A program made the translations under genes and the position numbers. 64,000 nt of DNA from Saccharicrinis sp963667815 (GTDB lineage Bacteria > Bacteroidota > Bacteroidia > Bacteroidales > Marinilabiliaceae): assembly GCA_963667815.1 (NCBI GenBank), contig OY764021.1, one strand, 5' to 3'. Of the stretch, positions 1-9,090 are shown in pieces. How positions within the stretch are numbered: the stretch's first letter is position 1; every line of letters begins with the position of its first letter. The notes below the pieces were generated by a model, which saw only the letters and a program-made list of their open reading frames with translations, ran no database searches and had not been told where the DNA came from.

Positions 1-1
1 A

Positions 2-355
2 GTTGCCCGAAGAGATAACTTAACTAAAGAGGTAGTTTCAATTGAAAACATAGATGCATATGTTGCTGATCTTTTAGAAAAGATTCAGGATGGTATTTTC
101 CAAAAAGCACTTGACTTTAGATCAGAAATGACTACAAAAGTGGAGTCTTATGATGAGTTTAAAAAAGTTCTTAATGAAAAAGGCGGATTTATTTTAGCGC
201 ATTGGGATGGTACTTCTGAAACAGAGCAAAAAATTAAAGACGAAACAAAAGCAACCATTCGTTGTATTCCTTTAGAGGGTGATAAAACACCAGGAAAATG
301 TATTGTTACAGGTAATCCATCACAGCAAATGGTACTGTTTGCAAAGGCTTATTAA
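2..355 (+). CDS. proS: Prolyl-tRNA synthetase, C-terminal part (5' end outside window)
   Basis: This is the end of a gene that begins before the window; the reading frame is open from base 2 to the TAA at 353-355 (117 codons). ProRS charges tRNA-Pro with proline in the cytoplasm. The visible part matches the C-terminal zinc-binding-like domain of the archaeal/eukaryotic-type enzyme: the segment ETKATIRCIP, then GKCIVTG, and the terminal FAKAY, where a C-terminal Tyr is typical of this type. The internal ATG at 128 is only a methionine inside the protein, not the start. A strong terminator follows 28 bases after the stop, so the gene ends its transcript here. The assignment rests on the C-terminal third only. 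Confidence 0.88.
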   Translation, partial: VARRDNLTKEVVSIENIDAYVADLLEKIQDGIFQKALDFRSEMTTKVESYDEFKKVLNEKGGFILAHWDGTSETEQKIKDETKATIRCIPLEGDKTPGKCIVTGNPSQQMVLFAKAY

Positions 356-383
356 GAGTAATACGTTATAATGATATTTGTCA

Positions 384-413
384 GGGAAGCTATTTTAATA
401 GCTTCCCTTTTTT
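384..413 (+). terminator. Rho-independent terminator after proS
   Basis: The arms GGGAAGCTATT (384-394) and AATAGCTTCCC (397-407) are perfect complements and are followed directly by TTTTTTG. This stem with a U-run is a textbook intrinsic terminator for proS. Confidence 0.85.
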
Positions 414-506
414 GTTTTTGGCTTTTTTACATTTACATTTAGATTTGAAAACGCGATGGTGCTTCATAATGCACCAACTTCAATTCATTAATTATTATTT
501 AAAAGT

Positions 507-713
507 ATGACTTTAGCATTTTTATTTGGTGGCATTGAAATAATTATCTTATTGGTTATTTTATTACCACTGTTTGCCTTAATCAGTATTTTAAATAGTG
601 AATTTGAGGGAAATGATAAACTCATATGGATTTTAATTGTTCTGTTCATGCCCTTTTTAGGTGCAATACTATACTACATTATAGGTAAGAATAAGAGAAT
701 AGATAAACATTAG
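507..713 (+). CDS. Small membrane protein with PLDc_N-like domain
   Basis: A 68-residue protein with two hydrophobic segments, about residues 8-28 and 40-60, joined by a short polar loop. It ends in a lysine-rich tail (GKNKRIDKH), which suggests the C-terminus stays in the cytoplasm. The pattern resembles the phospholipase D nuclease N-terminal domain (PLDc_N), which also occurs alone as a tiny two-helix membrane protein in many Bacteroidota. No catalytic residues are present, so a structural or accessory membrane role is the most that can be inferred. It stands alone between the proS terminator and pepT, with 61 bases before pepT. Confidence 0.7.
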   Translation: MTLAFLFGGIEIIILLVILLPLFALISILNSEFEGNDKLIWILIVLFMPFLGAILYYIIGKNKRIDKH

Positions 714-739
714 TGCAAATTATTAGTTGTAGATATATT

Positions 740-758
740 TTCAGATTACTAATCTGAA
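740..758. other. Palindrome upstream of pepT
   Basis: TTCAGATT (740-747) and AATCTGAA (751-758) form a perfect 8-bp inverted repeat with a 3-base centre, ending 16 bases before the pepT start codon. It could be an operator or a 5'-UTR hairpin; nothing else identifies a binding protein. Confidence 0.3.
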
Positions 759-774
759 TTAAATCATCATTAAA

Positions 775-2007
775 ATGATAAATATAAAAGATAGATTCTT
801 AAAGTATGTTGGGTTTGATACTCAATCTGATACGGATACCGGATTAACACCATCAACTCCGGGACAAATGTTTTTTTCTGAAAAGTTAGTTGAGGAATTA
901 AAAGAAATGGGACTTGAGGAAGTGGAGCTTGATGATAATGGATATGTAATGGCCACTATTCCTTCAAATGTTGATTATGATGTTCCGGTAATTGGTTTTA
1001 TTGCACATGTGGATACCAGCCCTGATTTTAGCGGTAAAAATGTAAATCCGCAAATTGTAGAAAATTACGATGGCAATGCTATTGTTTTAAATAAGGAAGA
1101 AAATATAGTTCTTGCACCTGATGAATTTCCTGAGTTGAAAAAATATGTGGGACAAACGTTGATTACAACGGATGGAACAACGTTATTAGGAGCTGATGAT
1201 AAAGCAGGTGTTGCAGAAATTGTAACCGCTACTGAATATTTATTAAATCATCCTGAAATTAAGCACGGTAAAATTCGCATAGGATTTACTCCTGATGAAG
1301 AAATTGGAGCCGGTTCTGATTATTTTGATGTGGAAAAATTTGGTGCTGATTATGCCTACACTATGGATGGTGGCGAAATTGGTGAATTGGAATACGAGAA
1401 TTTTAATGCTGCGTTAGCCAAGGTTACTGTGCTTGGTAGAAATGTACATCCGGGCTATGCAAAAAACAAAATGCGTAACTCAATCCGAATTGCCAACCAA
1501 ATTATAACCATGCTTCCTCGTGTTGAAACTCCGGAGCACACTTCTGGTTATGAAGGATTTTATCATTTAATGTCGTTCAACGGGGAAGTGGAAAAAAGTG
1601 AATTGCTTTATATTATTCGCGATTTTAAGCGTGATCGCTTTGAGGACAGAAAGAAAGAAATTAAGCACATTGTTAGTAAGGTAAATAAAGAATACGGCGA
1701 AGGAACGGTTAGTATTGAAGTGAAAGATCAGTACTACAATATGCGCGAAAAAGTAGAGCCTGTAAAATATATTGTTGACAATGCGCAAAAGGCTATGGAG
1801 CAAGTTGGTGTAAAACCTTTGGTTAAGCCAATCAGAGGTGGTACCGATGGTTCTCGTTTATCTTTTATGGGATTACCAACACCTAATATTTTTGCAGGGG
1901 GGCATAATTTTCATGGACGCTTTGAATTTGTTCCATTAGAAAGCATGCAAAAAGCTGTAGAGGTTATTTTAAAGATTGTGGAACTTGCCGCAGCAGAAAA
2001 GGAATAA
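775..2007 (+). CDS. pepT: Peptidase T (tripeptide aminopeptidase)
   Basis: A 410-residue cytoplasmic M20 metallopeptidase that removes the N-terminal residue from tripeptides. The length matches PepT. The di-zinc site is visible: HVD at residues 78-80, GADDKAG around 139-145 with bridging Asp141, and the catalytic pair PDEEIG near 173-178. A C-terminal GGHNFHG supplies the last metal ligand. The start ATG at 775 gives the normal N-terminus. It is monocistronic: the next gene lies 202 bases downstream and is oriented the same way. Likely role is recycling of peptides to amino acids. Confidence 0.95.
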   Translation: MINIKDRFLKYVGFDTQSDTDTGLTPSTPGQMFFSEKLVEELKEMGLEEVELDDNGYVMATIPSNVDYDVPVIGFIAHVDTSPDFSGKNVNPQIVENYDGNAIVLNKEENIVLAPDEFPELKKYVGQTLITTDGTTLLGADDKAGVAEIVTATEYLLNHPEIKHGKIRIGFTPDEEIGAGSDYFDVEKFGADYAYTMDGGEIGELEYENFNAALAKVTVLGRNVHPGYAKNKMRNSIRIANQIITMLPRVETPEHTSGYEGFYHLMSFNGEVEKSELLYIIRDFKRDRFEDRKKEIKHIVSKVNKEYGEGTVSIEVKDQYYNMREKVEPVKYIVDNAQKAMEQVGVKPLVKPIRGGTDGSRLSFMGLPTPNIFAGGHNFHGRFEFVPLESMQKAVEVILKIVELAAAEKE

Positions 2008-2209
2008 CTTTACGTTGGTTTTAATGGGAGTAATTTTTTTATGAAAAAAATATAGAGAGTTAAGGTGTTGTTATATAGCAGTATAAAGGTTCAAGGTTAT
2101 TGTTTGTTGAATTTTTTTATACAATAGTTTCAAACATTTTAAACTTTCTTTTGTTTGGTTTTTGTAATTAATAATTTAACAAGAACATTATAAACAAATT
2201 CAAAAAATT

Positions 2210-2845
2210 ATGTCAGTTTTAGTAGGAAAAAAAGCACCAGCATTCAAAACAGAAGCTGTAGTAAACGGTGGTGAAATCGTAGCAGATTATTCATTAGATC
2301 AATTTATTGGTAAAAAGAATGTTGTTTTATTCTTTTATCCAGCAGACTTTACTTTTGTTTGCCCAACTGAAATTATTGCATTTCAAGATAAATTAGCTGA
2401 GTTCGAAAAAAGAAACGTTCAAGTAATTGGTGTTTCTGTAGATTCAGCTTTCTCTCACTGGAAGTGGTTACAAACAGAGAAAAAAGAAGGTGGTATTAAA
2501 GGAGTTACTTTTCCTTTAGTGGCAGATGCTTCTATGACAATCTCTGAAAATTATGATGTATTAGCAGGTGAGTATGATTATAATGACGAAGGTCAATTAG
2601 TATTTGAAGGTAATCCACAAGCTTACCGTGGTTTATTTTTAATTGACAAAGAAGGTGTTGTACGTCATCAGGTTGTTAACGATATGCCATTAGGACGTAG
2701 TGTTGATGAAACTCTACGTATGGTAGACGCACTTCAGTTTTTTGAAGAAAACGGAGAAGTTTGTCCAGCAAACTGGCATGCCGGTGAAGAAGGGTTAACT
2801 GCTTCTCAAGAAGGTATCTCTGAATACCTTGGAAAAAGAGAGTAA
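2210..2845 (+). CDS. ahpC: 2-Cys peroxiredoxin (AhpC/Prx1 type)
   Basis: A 211-residue cytoplasmic thiol peroxidase that reduces hydrogen peroxide and organic peroxides. The peroxidatic cysteine is Cys51 in FTFVCPTE and the resolving cysteine is Cys185 in GEVCPANW; these are the only two cysteines, giving a typical 2-Cys enzyme. No ahpF reductase gene is adjacent, so the electron donor must be encoded elsewhere. The upstream 200 bases are AT-rich without a clear -7 box. The terminator at 2886 closes the transcript. The ahpC symbol is used in the family sense; orthology to enterobacterial AhpC versus Prx1 cannot be settled here. Confidence 0.92.
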   Translation: MSVLVGKKAPAFKTEAVVNGGEIVADYSLDQFIGKKNVVLFFYPADFTFVCPTEIIAFQDKLAEFEKRNVQVIGVSVDSAFSHWKWLQTEKKEGGIKGVTFPLVADASMTISENYDVLAGEYDYNDEGQLVFEGNPQAYRGLFLIDKEGVVRHQVVNDMPLGRSVDETLRMVDALQFFEENGEVCPANWHAGEEGLTASQEGISEYLGKRE

Positions 2846-2885
2846 GTCTCTCTGTTGAATATTTAGAATTATTTGTTTGTATACT

Positions 2886-2917
2886 AAAGCACCTACGGTT
2901 TGTAGGTGCTTTTTTTA
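2886..2917 (+). terminator. Terminator of ahpC, overlapping the pabB promoter
   Basis: AAAGCACCTAC (2886-2896) pairs perfectly with GTAGGTGCTTT (2902-2912), and a run of seven Ts from 2910 follows. The loop and 3' arm contain a TTTG that fits the -33 box of the next gene. Confidence 0.85.
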
Positions 2918-2928
2918 TTTTAAATTTG
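2899..2928 (+). promoter_or_regulatory. Promoter of pabB-tilS
   Basis: TTTG at 2899-2902 and TAAATTTG at 2921-2928 match the Bacteroidota -33/-7 pair with 18 bases between. Transcription would start about at the ATG at 2933, giving a leaderless or nearly leaderless mRNA. Confidence 0.5.
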
Positions 2929-2932
2929 CCCC

Positions 2933-4228
2933 ATGCGAAGGAAGTATACTATTCATATTGATGACGAACCATTGTTTAAGCAAAAGCTGTTGGCTTATTG
3001 TAAAAATATGGATTATTGTGGGGTTTATGATTCATGCGGATACACGCAGCATGATAATAATGGAATAAACTATTACTCCTACGATTTTTTAGCGGGAATA
3101 GGAAGTATTGAAGCTCAGGAGGGATCTTTTGAAGCGCTTAATAATTTAAGTAGTAAAGTAGATTGGCTTTTTGGCTATTTGGGTTATGATTTAAAAAATG
3201 AATTGGAGCATCTATATTCCGTTAATTACGACCAATTGTACTTTCCTTCAACATTGTTTTTTCGACCCCGCTATGTGATCATAAAGAATGATTCTAGTTG
3301 GGTTATAGAGTATCTTGAGGAGTTGGATAATGAAGAATCTGTTGCTCACTTTCTAAATGAGATTCATTCATCTGATACGCATTTTAAAAATACAGGAGTT
3401 CTTTCTTTTTCATCAAAAATCACCAGGGAGAAGTATATTGATACTGTTCATGCTATTTTAGAACACATACACAAAGGTGATATATATGAACTAAACTATT
3501 GTCAGGAGTTTTATGCAGAACATGCAGATATTGATCCTTACGATACTTATTTGCGCCTGATTCAGATTTCGCCAACACCATTTGCTTCTTTCTTAAAAGT
3601 AAAAGATAAATATGTGATTTCTGCCTCACCTGAAAGATATTTAAAAAAGGAAGGGCAGAAGTTAATCAGTCAACCTATAAAAGGTACTGCTCCCCGGGGA
3701 AGAACAAAAGCTGAAGATGACAAGAATGCTTTTGAATTGCAAAATTGCATAAAAGAGCGTTCTGAAAATATAATGATTGCCGACCTGGTACGCAATGATT
3801 TGTCGAGGGTGGCAAAGATGGGGAGTGTGCAGGTAGAGGAATTGTGTGGAATTTATGCATTCCCTCAGGTATTTCAGATGATAACAACTGTGGTTGCTGA
3901 TTTGGATAAAAACAATAATAGCATTGAGGCCATTAAACATTCCTTTCCAATGGGGTCGATGACAGGTGCACCCAAAATAAGGGCCATGAAGTTGATTGAG
4001 AAGTACGAAGATACCAAACGAGGTGTGTATTCGGGTAGTATAGGGTATTTTACACCATCTGGCGACTTTGATTTTAATGTGGTAATCAGGAGTTTATTAT
4101 ATAATTCAACCAACAATTATTTGTCGTTTATGGTAGGCAGTGCTATAACCGCTAAGAGTGTTCCGGAAATGGAATACGAAGAGTGTTTGGTTAAAGCCAG
4201 TGCCATTTTTAAATTATTTAATTCTTAA
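2933..4228 (+). CDS. pabB: Aminodeoxychorismate synthase component I (PabB-like)
   Basis: A 431-residue chorismate-binding enzyme that converts chorismate to 4-amino-4-deoxychorismate with glutamine-derived ammonia, the first step to p-aminobenzoate and folate. The C-terminal two thirds hold the family signatures: PIKGT at residues 248-252, ERSENIMIADLVRNDL near 275-290 and GSMTGAPK at 341-348. Lys250 in PIKGT is the covalent lysine typical of PabB, where anthranilate synthase has Ala, so TrpE is less likely. The ATG at 2933 is 5 bases after the -7 box. tilS follows after 13 bases, so the two are probably co-transcribed. A class IV aminotransferase that could be the partner lyase lies at 54973. 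Confidence 0.85.
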   Translation: MRRKYTIHIDDEPLFKQKLLAYCKNMDYCGVYDSCGYTQHDNNGINYYSYDFLAGIGSIEAQEGSFEALNNLSSKVDWLFGYLGYDLKNELEHLYSVNYDQLYFPSTLFFRPRYVIIKNDSSWVIEYLEELDNEESVAHFLNEIHSSDTHFKNTGVLSFSSKITREKYIDTVHAILEHIHKGDIYELNYCQEFYAEHADIDPYDTYLRLIQISPTPFASFLKVKDKYVISASPERYLKKEGQKLISQPIKGTAPRGRTKAEDDKNAFELQNCIKERSENIMIADLVRNDLSRVAKMGSVQVEELCGIYAFPQVFQMITTVVADLDKNNNSIEAIKHSFPMGSMTGAPKIRAMKLIEKYEDTKRGVYSGSIGYFTPSGDFDFNVVIRSLLYNSTNNYLSFMVGSAITAKSVPEMEYEECLVKASAIFKLFNS

Positions 4229-4241
4229 GAAAGTAAATTAC

Positions 4242-5573
4242 ATGCTAGGCAAATTTTATTCATTTTTAGCAGAGGAGTGCAAGGTAAAAACCGGACAAAA
4301 AGTTTTAGTGGCTTTCAGTGGAGGGGCTGATTCCCTGGCCCTGTTACATATGCTTACAAAAATGGATATTGAAGTATTTGCTGCCCATTGTAATTTTAAT
4401 TTACGAGGTGAGGAGTCGGATGCTGATGAACGTTTTGTACAAACTTTTTGTGCAGACCATCAAGTTAAGTTGTTCGTGAAATCATTTGATACAAAGGGTT
4501 ACAGTAAAGAAAAGGGTATTTCAATAGAGATGGCAGCCAGAGACTTAAGGTATGCCTGGTTTAAGGAGTTGGTATCATCCGAAAAGCTCGATTGGATTGC
4601 TACAGGACATCATAAAGATGATAGTATTGAAACGTTTTTCCTGAATTTAGTAAGGGGAACAGGCGTAAAAGGATTAACAGGAATTAAAGCTGTAACCGAT
4701 AATATTATCAGGCCATTACTAGATTTTTCAAGGAATGACTTAGAAACCTATTGTAACGAAAATCAACTTCAATATAGAACAGATTCTTCTAATCTCGAAT
4801 CCATATACAACAGAAATAAAATCAGAAACGAAATATTGCCATTATTTCGATCTCTTAATCCCTCTTTTGGTGATACCATGCTGAATAATATGAGCAGATT
4901 AGCTCAGGTAAGCGATTTTGTATCTGATTCTATTGAAGAGATTAAAAGGGATTATGTGGTGGAGCAGGATGATACGGTTCTTATCTCATTAAGTCATGTA
5001 AATGAGTTTAAAAACCAGCAATTGGTGTTGTTTGAATTGCTTCATCCCTATGGTTTTAATGGAACGGTTGTAAGTGAAGTTGTAGAAGCCATCAAGCAAA
5101 ATGTTTCTGGTAAACAGTTTTATTCTTCAGAATACCGATTGATTAAGGATCGCCAAAATCTGATTATTCTACCCTATAAAAAGGATGATTCAGAGGTAGT
5201 TTATTACATATCTTCTGATGAAGAATTTACAGATCATCCAATACATCTTAAAATAGAAAAAGATATTAATGCCGACGATTTTAAAATTGATAAATCGTTA
5301 AATGTAGCTCAATTTGATCAGGACTTACTGGAATATCCATTAAGTATCAGAAGATGGAAACAGGGGGATGATTTCCGCCCCTTAGGAATGAAAAACTTTA
5401 AAAAGTTAAGTGACTATTTTATTGATGCTAAGTTTTCAATTCAGCAAAAAGAAGAGGCTTGGCTAATGCTTTCTGGTAATGATATTATTTGGATTATAGG
5501 TTCTAGAACAGATGATAGGTATAAAATTACACCTAAAACAAAGTACATTACAAAGTTTATTATTGAGCGTTGA
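4242..5573 (+). CDS. tilS: tRNA(Ile)-lysidine synthase
   Basis: A 443-residue ATP-dependent enzyme that attaches lysine to C34 of tRNA-Ile (CAU), switching its identity from Met to Ile; it is essential in most bacteria. The PP-loop motif SGGADS is at residues 26-31, followed by the N-type ATPase core with GHHKDDSIETFF, and the TilS C-terminal domain containing IRRWKQGDDFRP. The ATG at 4242 is preferred over a GTG at 4158, because the longer version would overlap pabB and add residues before the normal N-terminus. It lies 13 bases after pabB and is probably its operon partner. Confidence 0.93.
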   Translation: MLGKFYSFLAEECKVKTGQKVLVAFSGGADSLALLHMLTKMDIEVFAAHCNFNLRGEESDADERFVQTFCADHQVKLFVKSFDTKGYSKEKGISIEMAARDLRYAWFKELVSSEKLDWIATGHHKDDSIETFFLNLVRGTGVKGLTGIKAVTDNIIRPLLDFSRNDLETYCNENQLQYRTDSSNLESIYNRNKIRNEILPLFRSLNPSFGDTMLNNMSRLAQVSDFVSDSIEEIKRDYVVEQDDTVLISLSHVNEFKNQQLVLFELLHPYGFNGTVVSEVVEAIKQNVSGKQFYSSEYRLIKDRQNLIILPYKKDDSEVVYYISSDEEFTDHPIHLKIEKDINADDFKIDKSLNVAQFDQDLLEYPLSIRRWKQGDDFRPLGMKNFKKLSDYFIDAKFSIQQKEEAWLMLSGNDIIWIIGSRTDDRYKITPKTKYITKFIIER

Positions 5574-5730
5574 GTTCATAATTCATAAATCTCTTATTGC
5601 TTCAAGAAAGCATGACCACCACGGTTGTATGCGCGGAAATATTTTCCGTGAACCAGAAATTTGAGATAGCTCTATTATTATAAATATGAAATTATTTAGT
5701 GATAGCCCTTAAAAACAATAAGGGAAGAAT

Positions 5731-5738
5731 TACTTTTG
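5731..5738 (+). promoter_or_regulatory. -7 box TACTTTTG upstream of the MEKHLA gene
   Basis: TACTTTTG matches TAnnTTTG; no good -33 TTTG is present. Predicted start of transcription is about 60 bases before the ATG at 5806. Confidence 0.4.
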
Positions 5739-5805
5739 CATTCGAATTGCACGTATTCGGAAATATGAAACTTCAGAGTGCAAATTATTAATTAAACACA
5801 AAATA

Positions 5806-6282
5806 ATGAACAAAACTGGTATACCAAGTAGCGATAATAGTTACTTGAAAGATTATATACATCAAATTACAAATAGTTTAAAAGAGTTAGCAAATATAGA
5901 GATAGTTGACTCTACATTGAGTCTGGAAGAACAAGCACAACAAGTTTTTAATGCAGACTATGTACTTTTGGCCCATAATGGCTCCAATGATCCGGTATTT
6001 AACTATGCCAATCAAACTGCGCTTAATTTGTTCGAAATGTCATGGGAAGAAATAACCAACCTACCTTCTAAATATTCTGCCGAAAGAGATGAAAGGGGAC
6101 AAAGAGAAAAATTTATAAATGAAGTAACAGAAAAGGGTTATTCTAAAGATTATTCAGGTATCAGAATATCAAAATCAGGAAAGAGATTTGAAATAAAAAA
6201 TGTAATTCTTTGGAATGTATATGATGCTGAAAATAACAGAATTGGTCAGGCTGCAATGTTTAACGAATATGAGTATTTGTAG
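5806..6282 (+). CDS. MEKHLA (PAS-like) domain protein
   Basis: A 158-residue soluble protein that is almost entirely one MEKHLA domain, a PAS-fold module first described in plant HD-ZIP III proteins and also found alone in bacteria. Seen here are FNYANQTALNLFEMSWEE, then the segment around SAERDERGQREKF, and a strand pair near GRFEIKN/GQAAMFNEYEY at the end. There is no output domain, no membrane segment and no neighbouring kinase, so a sensory or ligand-binding role is an inference from the fold. It is transcribed alone between tilS and iorA. Confidence 0.75.
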   Translation: MNKTGIPSSDNSYLKDYIHQITNSLKELANIEIVDSTLSLEEQAQQVFNADYVLLAHNGSNDPVFNYANQTALNLFEMSWEEITNLPSKYSAERDERGQREKFINEVTEKGYSKDYSGIRISKSGKRFEIKNVILWNVYDAENNRIGQAAMFNEYEYL

Positions 6283-6607
6283 CATTTTTCCAGAGTGGAT
6301 CTAAGAACACCACTAATCACAAAAATTATATTTTACTTATGGTTTTTGGTGTTTTTGTGTCTTGGTGGTTAACGCTTGTTTTGAACAGTTTCATTTTATT
6401 GATTTTTTATACAAATAGAAGTGGACTAATCAATGGTATTTAGATCAAATTATTTCTTTATTTCACTTTTTCATGATAAAAATCCTATCTTTTTTGAAGA
6501 AAATGGATGGCAAATTTGCAAGACTTGAGAATTTATCTATTTTTGCACGTTTCGGAAAATAATGATAAAAATCACAAAATAGTGATGAGAGAAGTCACTT
6601 TTGGAAT
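6283..6607 (+). promoter_or_regulatory. Intergenic region with the iorAB promoter
   Basis: TTTG at 6515-6518 and TATTTTTG at 6538-6545, 19 bases apart, form one of the best -33/-7 pairs in the window, about 63 bases before iorA. The first half holds imperfectly complementary tracts (CACCACTAATCACAAAAA and a facing TTTTTGTGTCTTGGTGG, 6307-6370). These resemble a dispersed spacer sequence, and no gene is seen there. Confidence 0.55.
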
Positions 6608-8413
6608 ATGGAGAGAGGAAATAAGTTTGCCGTAATGAAAATGATGAATGGTAACGAAGCTGTTGCCAGAGGAGCCTTTGAGGCAGGAGTAAAGGTTGCT
6701 TCCGGATTCCCGGGGACACCTTCAACAGAAGTAATGGATTACACCCATCATTATTACCCAGAGATATATTGTGAATGGTCCACTAATGAAAAAGTTGGAC
6801 TGGAAGTAGCTATTGGAGCTTCATTTGCAGGTTATCGTAGTATGGCAATAATGAAAACTGTAGGTTTACATGTTGCTGCAGATGCACTGGGTGGTGCTGC
6901 TGGTAGTCAAATTAACGGTGGGCTGGTAATAGTTGTTGGTGATGATGTTGGTCGTACTGCAGGTGATGACTATAATGATGTTCGTCATTATGGAAATATG
7001 TTTAATATCCCGGTATTTGAGCCAGCTGACAGTCAGGAAGCAAAGGACCTAATGGTTAAAGCCTTCGAAGTTAGTGAAGAATACTCTACACCTGTTATAT
7101 TTAAAATTACATCAGTGATATGCAAAACAACCAGTAAAGTTATCATTGATGAAGAAATTACATACGAAGCAAAAAGCAGAGTTAAATATCCGGTAAGTTT
7201 CAGTAAAGTTATCATGACAACCATGATGATGAATGCAAAAGGCTCGGAACATCCAAAATTAACCAAGTGTTTTAATGATTTTCCGGCTCATATGAAACGC
7301 CTTGCTTTGGATAGTAATGATTTTGATTTCAACAGACTTGAGTTGAATGGTAAAAAGATTGGAATCATTACTGCAGGTACACCCTACTATTACGCTAAAG
7401 AGGTTTTACCTGAAGCATCATTTTTAAAATTAGGCCTGGTAATGCCTCTTCCGGAAAAAAAGATTCGTGAATTGGCAGGACATGTGGATGAACTCTATGT
7501 GATTGAAGATGGTCATGATTTATTGGAAAAGAACATCAAGGATTTAGGGGTTTCCGTAGTAGGAAAAGAGTTATTCCCAAAATTCCCTGATATGATGCGT
7601 TTTACTCCTGATATTATTGAGGAAAGACTCGTTCCTGAAGCACAAAGGAGAAGTGTTATAGAAGGTATTCCTTTCAGATTGCCTGTTAGTTGTGCCGGAT
7701 GCTCACACCTTTTTGTTGCAAATATTTTAAAGAAACATAAAATTAAGGCTGCTGCCGATGTTACCTGTGGACTCATAGGATGTTTTCCTCATATGGAATC
7801 CTATTCGTTGCAAAAATGTATGGGTTCAAGTATCGCACTTTCTCATGGTTATAACGTTGCTACGGATCACAAAGAAAATTTTGTGGCTATGATTGGTGAT
7901 GGTGGTTTTTGGGCAACAGGAATCAATGGGTTGATGAACCTGATATTCAATGATAGTCAATCTACGGTAATTATAGTTGATAATAGCTGTTTGGCAATGA
8001 CTGGTGGTCAGCATGTAGCATCGAGCGACTTTGGGTATAATTACAAGCCTGAAAACAAGCTGGAAATTTCTAAGGTATGTGAAGCAATTGGAGTTAAAGA
8101 TATTGTAACAGTTGATGCATACGAATATGAAAACCTGGAGAATGCAATTACCAATGCAGTAAATGCGAAGACAAATTCTGTTGTGATTGTCAAAAAACCA
8201 TGTGTTACAAAGTTCAAACTACCTAAAAACACGCCAAGTTATATTGATCAGGATAAGTGTACTAAATGTAGAAAATGTATAAACCTGGGATGTTTAGCTA
8301 TTGAGAGCAAAAAGACAAAAGACGGAAAGGTTGATATAGTGATTAATGAGGATCTTTGTGTAGGCTGTGGATTATGTTCTACGGCATGTAAGTTTGACGC
8401 TATAAAATCATAA
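6608..8413 (+). CDS. iorA: Indolepyruvate ferredoxin oxidoreductase, alpha subunit
   Basis: A 601-residue oxygen-sensitive enzyme subunit that, with IorB, oxidatively decarboxylates aryl-pyruvates to aryl-acetyl-CoA using ferredoxin, or runs in reverse. Domains in order: pyruvate-ferredoxin Pyr domain at the N-terminus (GFPGTPSTEVMD), a middle domain, the thiamine-diphosphate-binding domain (GDGGFWATGING with DNSCLAMTGGQ), and two C-terminal [4Fe-4S] sites. The first uses Cys551, 554, 557 and 562, with the X4 spacing usual for IorA; the second uses Cys584, 587, 590 and 594. iorB begins 2 bases after the stop. Presence of the pair implies anaerobic or facultative metabolism of aromatic amino acids. 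Confidence 0.92.
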   Translation: MERGNKFAVMKMMNGNEAVARGAFEAGVKVASGFPGTPSTEVMDYTHHYYPEIYCEWSTNEKVGLEVAIGASFAGYRSMAIMKTVGLHVAADALGGAAGSQINGGLVIVVGDDVGRTAGDDYNDVRHYGNMFNIPVFEPADSQEAKDLMVKAFEVSEEYSTPVIFKITSVICKTTSKVIIDEEITYEAKSRVKYPVSFSKVIMTTMMMNAKGSEHPKLTKCFNDFPAHMKRLALDSNDFDFNRLELNGKKIGIITAGTPYYYAKEVLPEASFLKLGLVMPLPEKKIRELAGHVDELYVIEDGHDLLEKNIKDLGVSVVGKELFPKFPDMMRFTPDIIEERLVPEAQRRSVIEGIPFRLPVSCAGCSHLFVANILKKHKIKAAADVTCGLIGCFPHMESYSLQKCMGSSIALSHGYNVATDHKENFVAMIGDGGFWATGINGLMNLIFNDSQSTVIIVDNSCLAMTGGQHVASSDFGYNYKPENKLEISKVCEAIGVKDIVTVDAYEYENLENAITNAVNAKTNSVVIVKKPCVTKFKLPKNTPSYIDQDKCTKCRKCINLGCLAIESKKTKDGKVDIVINEDLCVGCGLCSTACKFDAIKS

Positions 8414-8415
8414 AA

Positions 8416-9027
8416 ATGCAGGATACAGGAAAAAATATTATCATAGCTGGTTTAGGAGGACAAGGAATACTTCTTTTTAGTAACCTCTTAAGTAAATATT
8501 ACATGAATCTTGGTTATGAGTTAAAAATATCTGATGTAATTGGATTAGGACAACGCGGAGGGGGAGTTGAAAGTCATTTTAGATATTCAAATAAGCCGGT
8601 ATTATCTCCTTTTATCAAAGCGGGTGATGTTGATTACCTTATATCTTTTGAGCAAACGGAAACACTAAGGTATTTGCATTGTTTGAAAGAAGATGGTATT
8701 GTTTTAACAAGTACTTTTGAATTATCTACTTCCAGCGTAAATACCAGATTGGAAAAAGATATGCCGGAATGCAAAACAGAGATCATAAAAAAATCAGGAA
8801 AGAATACATTTATTGTAGATCCTGATTTGCACAAGAATCCTGATTTTGATATTAGTAAAATGATGAATGTCGTAATGTTGGGCTTCTATGCTGAATTAAG
8901 AGGCTATTCTCATGACGATATGATTCAGGTAGTGAAGGACAGCGTTCCTGCAAAATTTGTGGAAGGAAATATAAAAGCATATCGAAAGGGAACTGAGATT
9001 GCTTGTGCTGAACTTGCCATGAAGTAG
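8416..9027 (+). CDS. iorB: Indolepyruvate ferredoxin oxidoreductase, beta subunit
   Basis: A 203-residue partner of IorA belonging to the gamma domain family of 2-oxoacid:ferredoxin oxidoreductases. The N-terminal AGLGGQGILLFSNLL and the VIGLGQRGGGVESHFRYS segment are diagnostic. It has no iron-sulphur motif of its own; those are at the C-terminus of IorA. The start is 2 bases after the iorA stop, so translation is probably coupled. Length is normal for the family. Confidence 0.92.
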   Translation: MQDTGKNIIIAGLGGQGILLFSNLLSKYYMNLGYELKISDVIGLGQRGGGVESHFRYSNKPVLSPFIKAGDVDYLISFEQTETLRYLHCLKEDGIVLTSTFELSTSSVNTRLEKDMPECKTEIIKKSGKNTFIVDPDLHKNPDFDISKMMNVVMLGFYAELRGYSHDDMIQVVKDSVPAKFVEGNIKAYRKGTEIACAELAMK

Positions 9028-9042
9028 GTCAGTAGTTTATAA

Positions 9043-9090
9043 GGTCAATAGATCAATAGGTTAATAGATCAATAGGTCAATAGATTATAG
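9043..9090. repeat. Three tandem 16-bp repeats after iorB
   Basis: Units at 9043, 9059 and 9075 follow GGTCAATAGATCAATA, the second with one change and the third with three. It is a low-complexity minisatellite in an untranslated spacer. Confidence 0.7.

Noticed and set aside
2933..4228. Anthranilate synthase component I (TrpE)
   Set aside because: The PIKGT lysine is the PabB hallmark, and no other trp genes lie nearby.
4158..4241. Longer tilS starting at GTG 4158
   Set aside because: It would overlap pabB by 71 bases and add residues before the normal PP-loop N-terminus.
5610..5665. CGGAAA-TAT-TTTCCG palindrome after tilS as terminator
   Set aside because: There is no U-run on either side and the stem is AT-rich; it may be chance.
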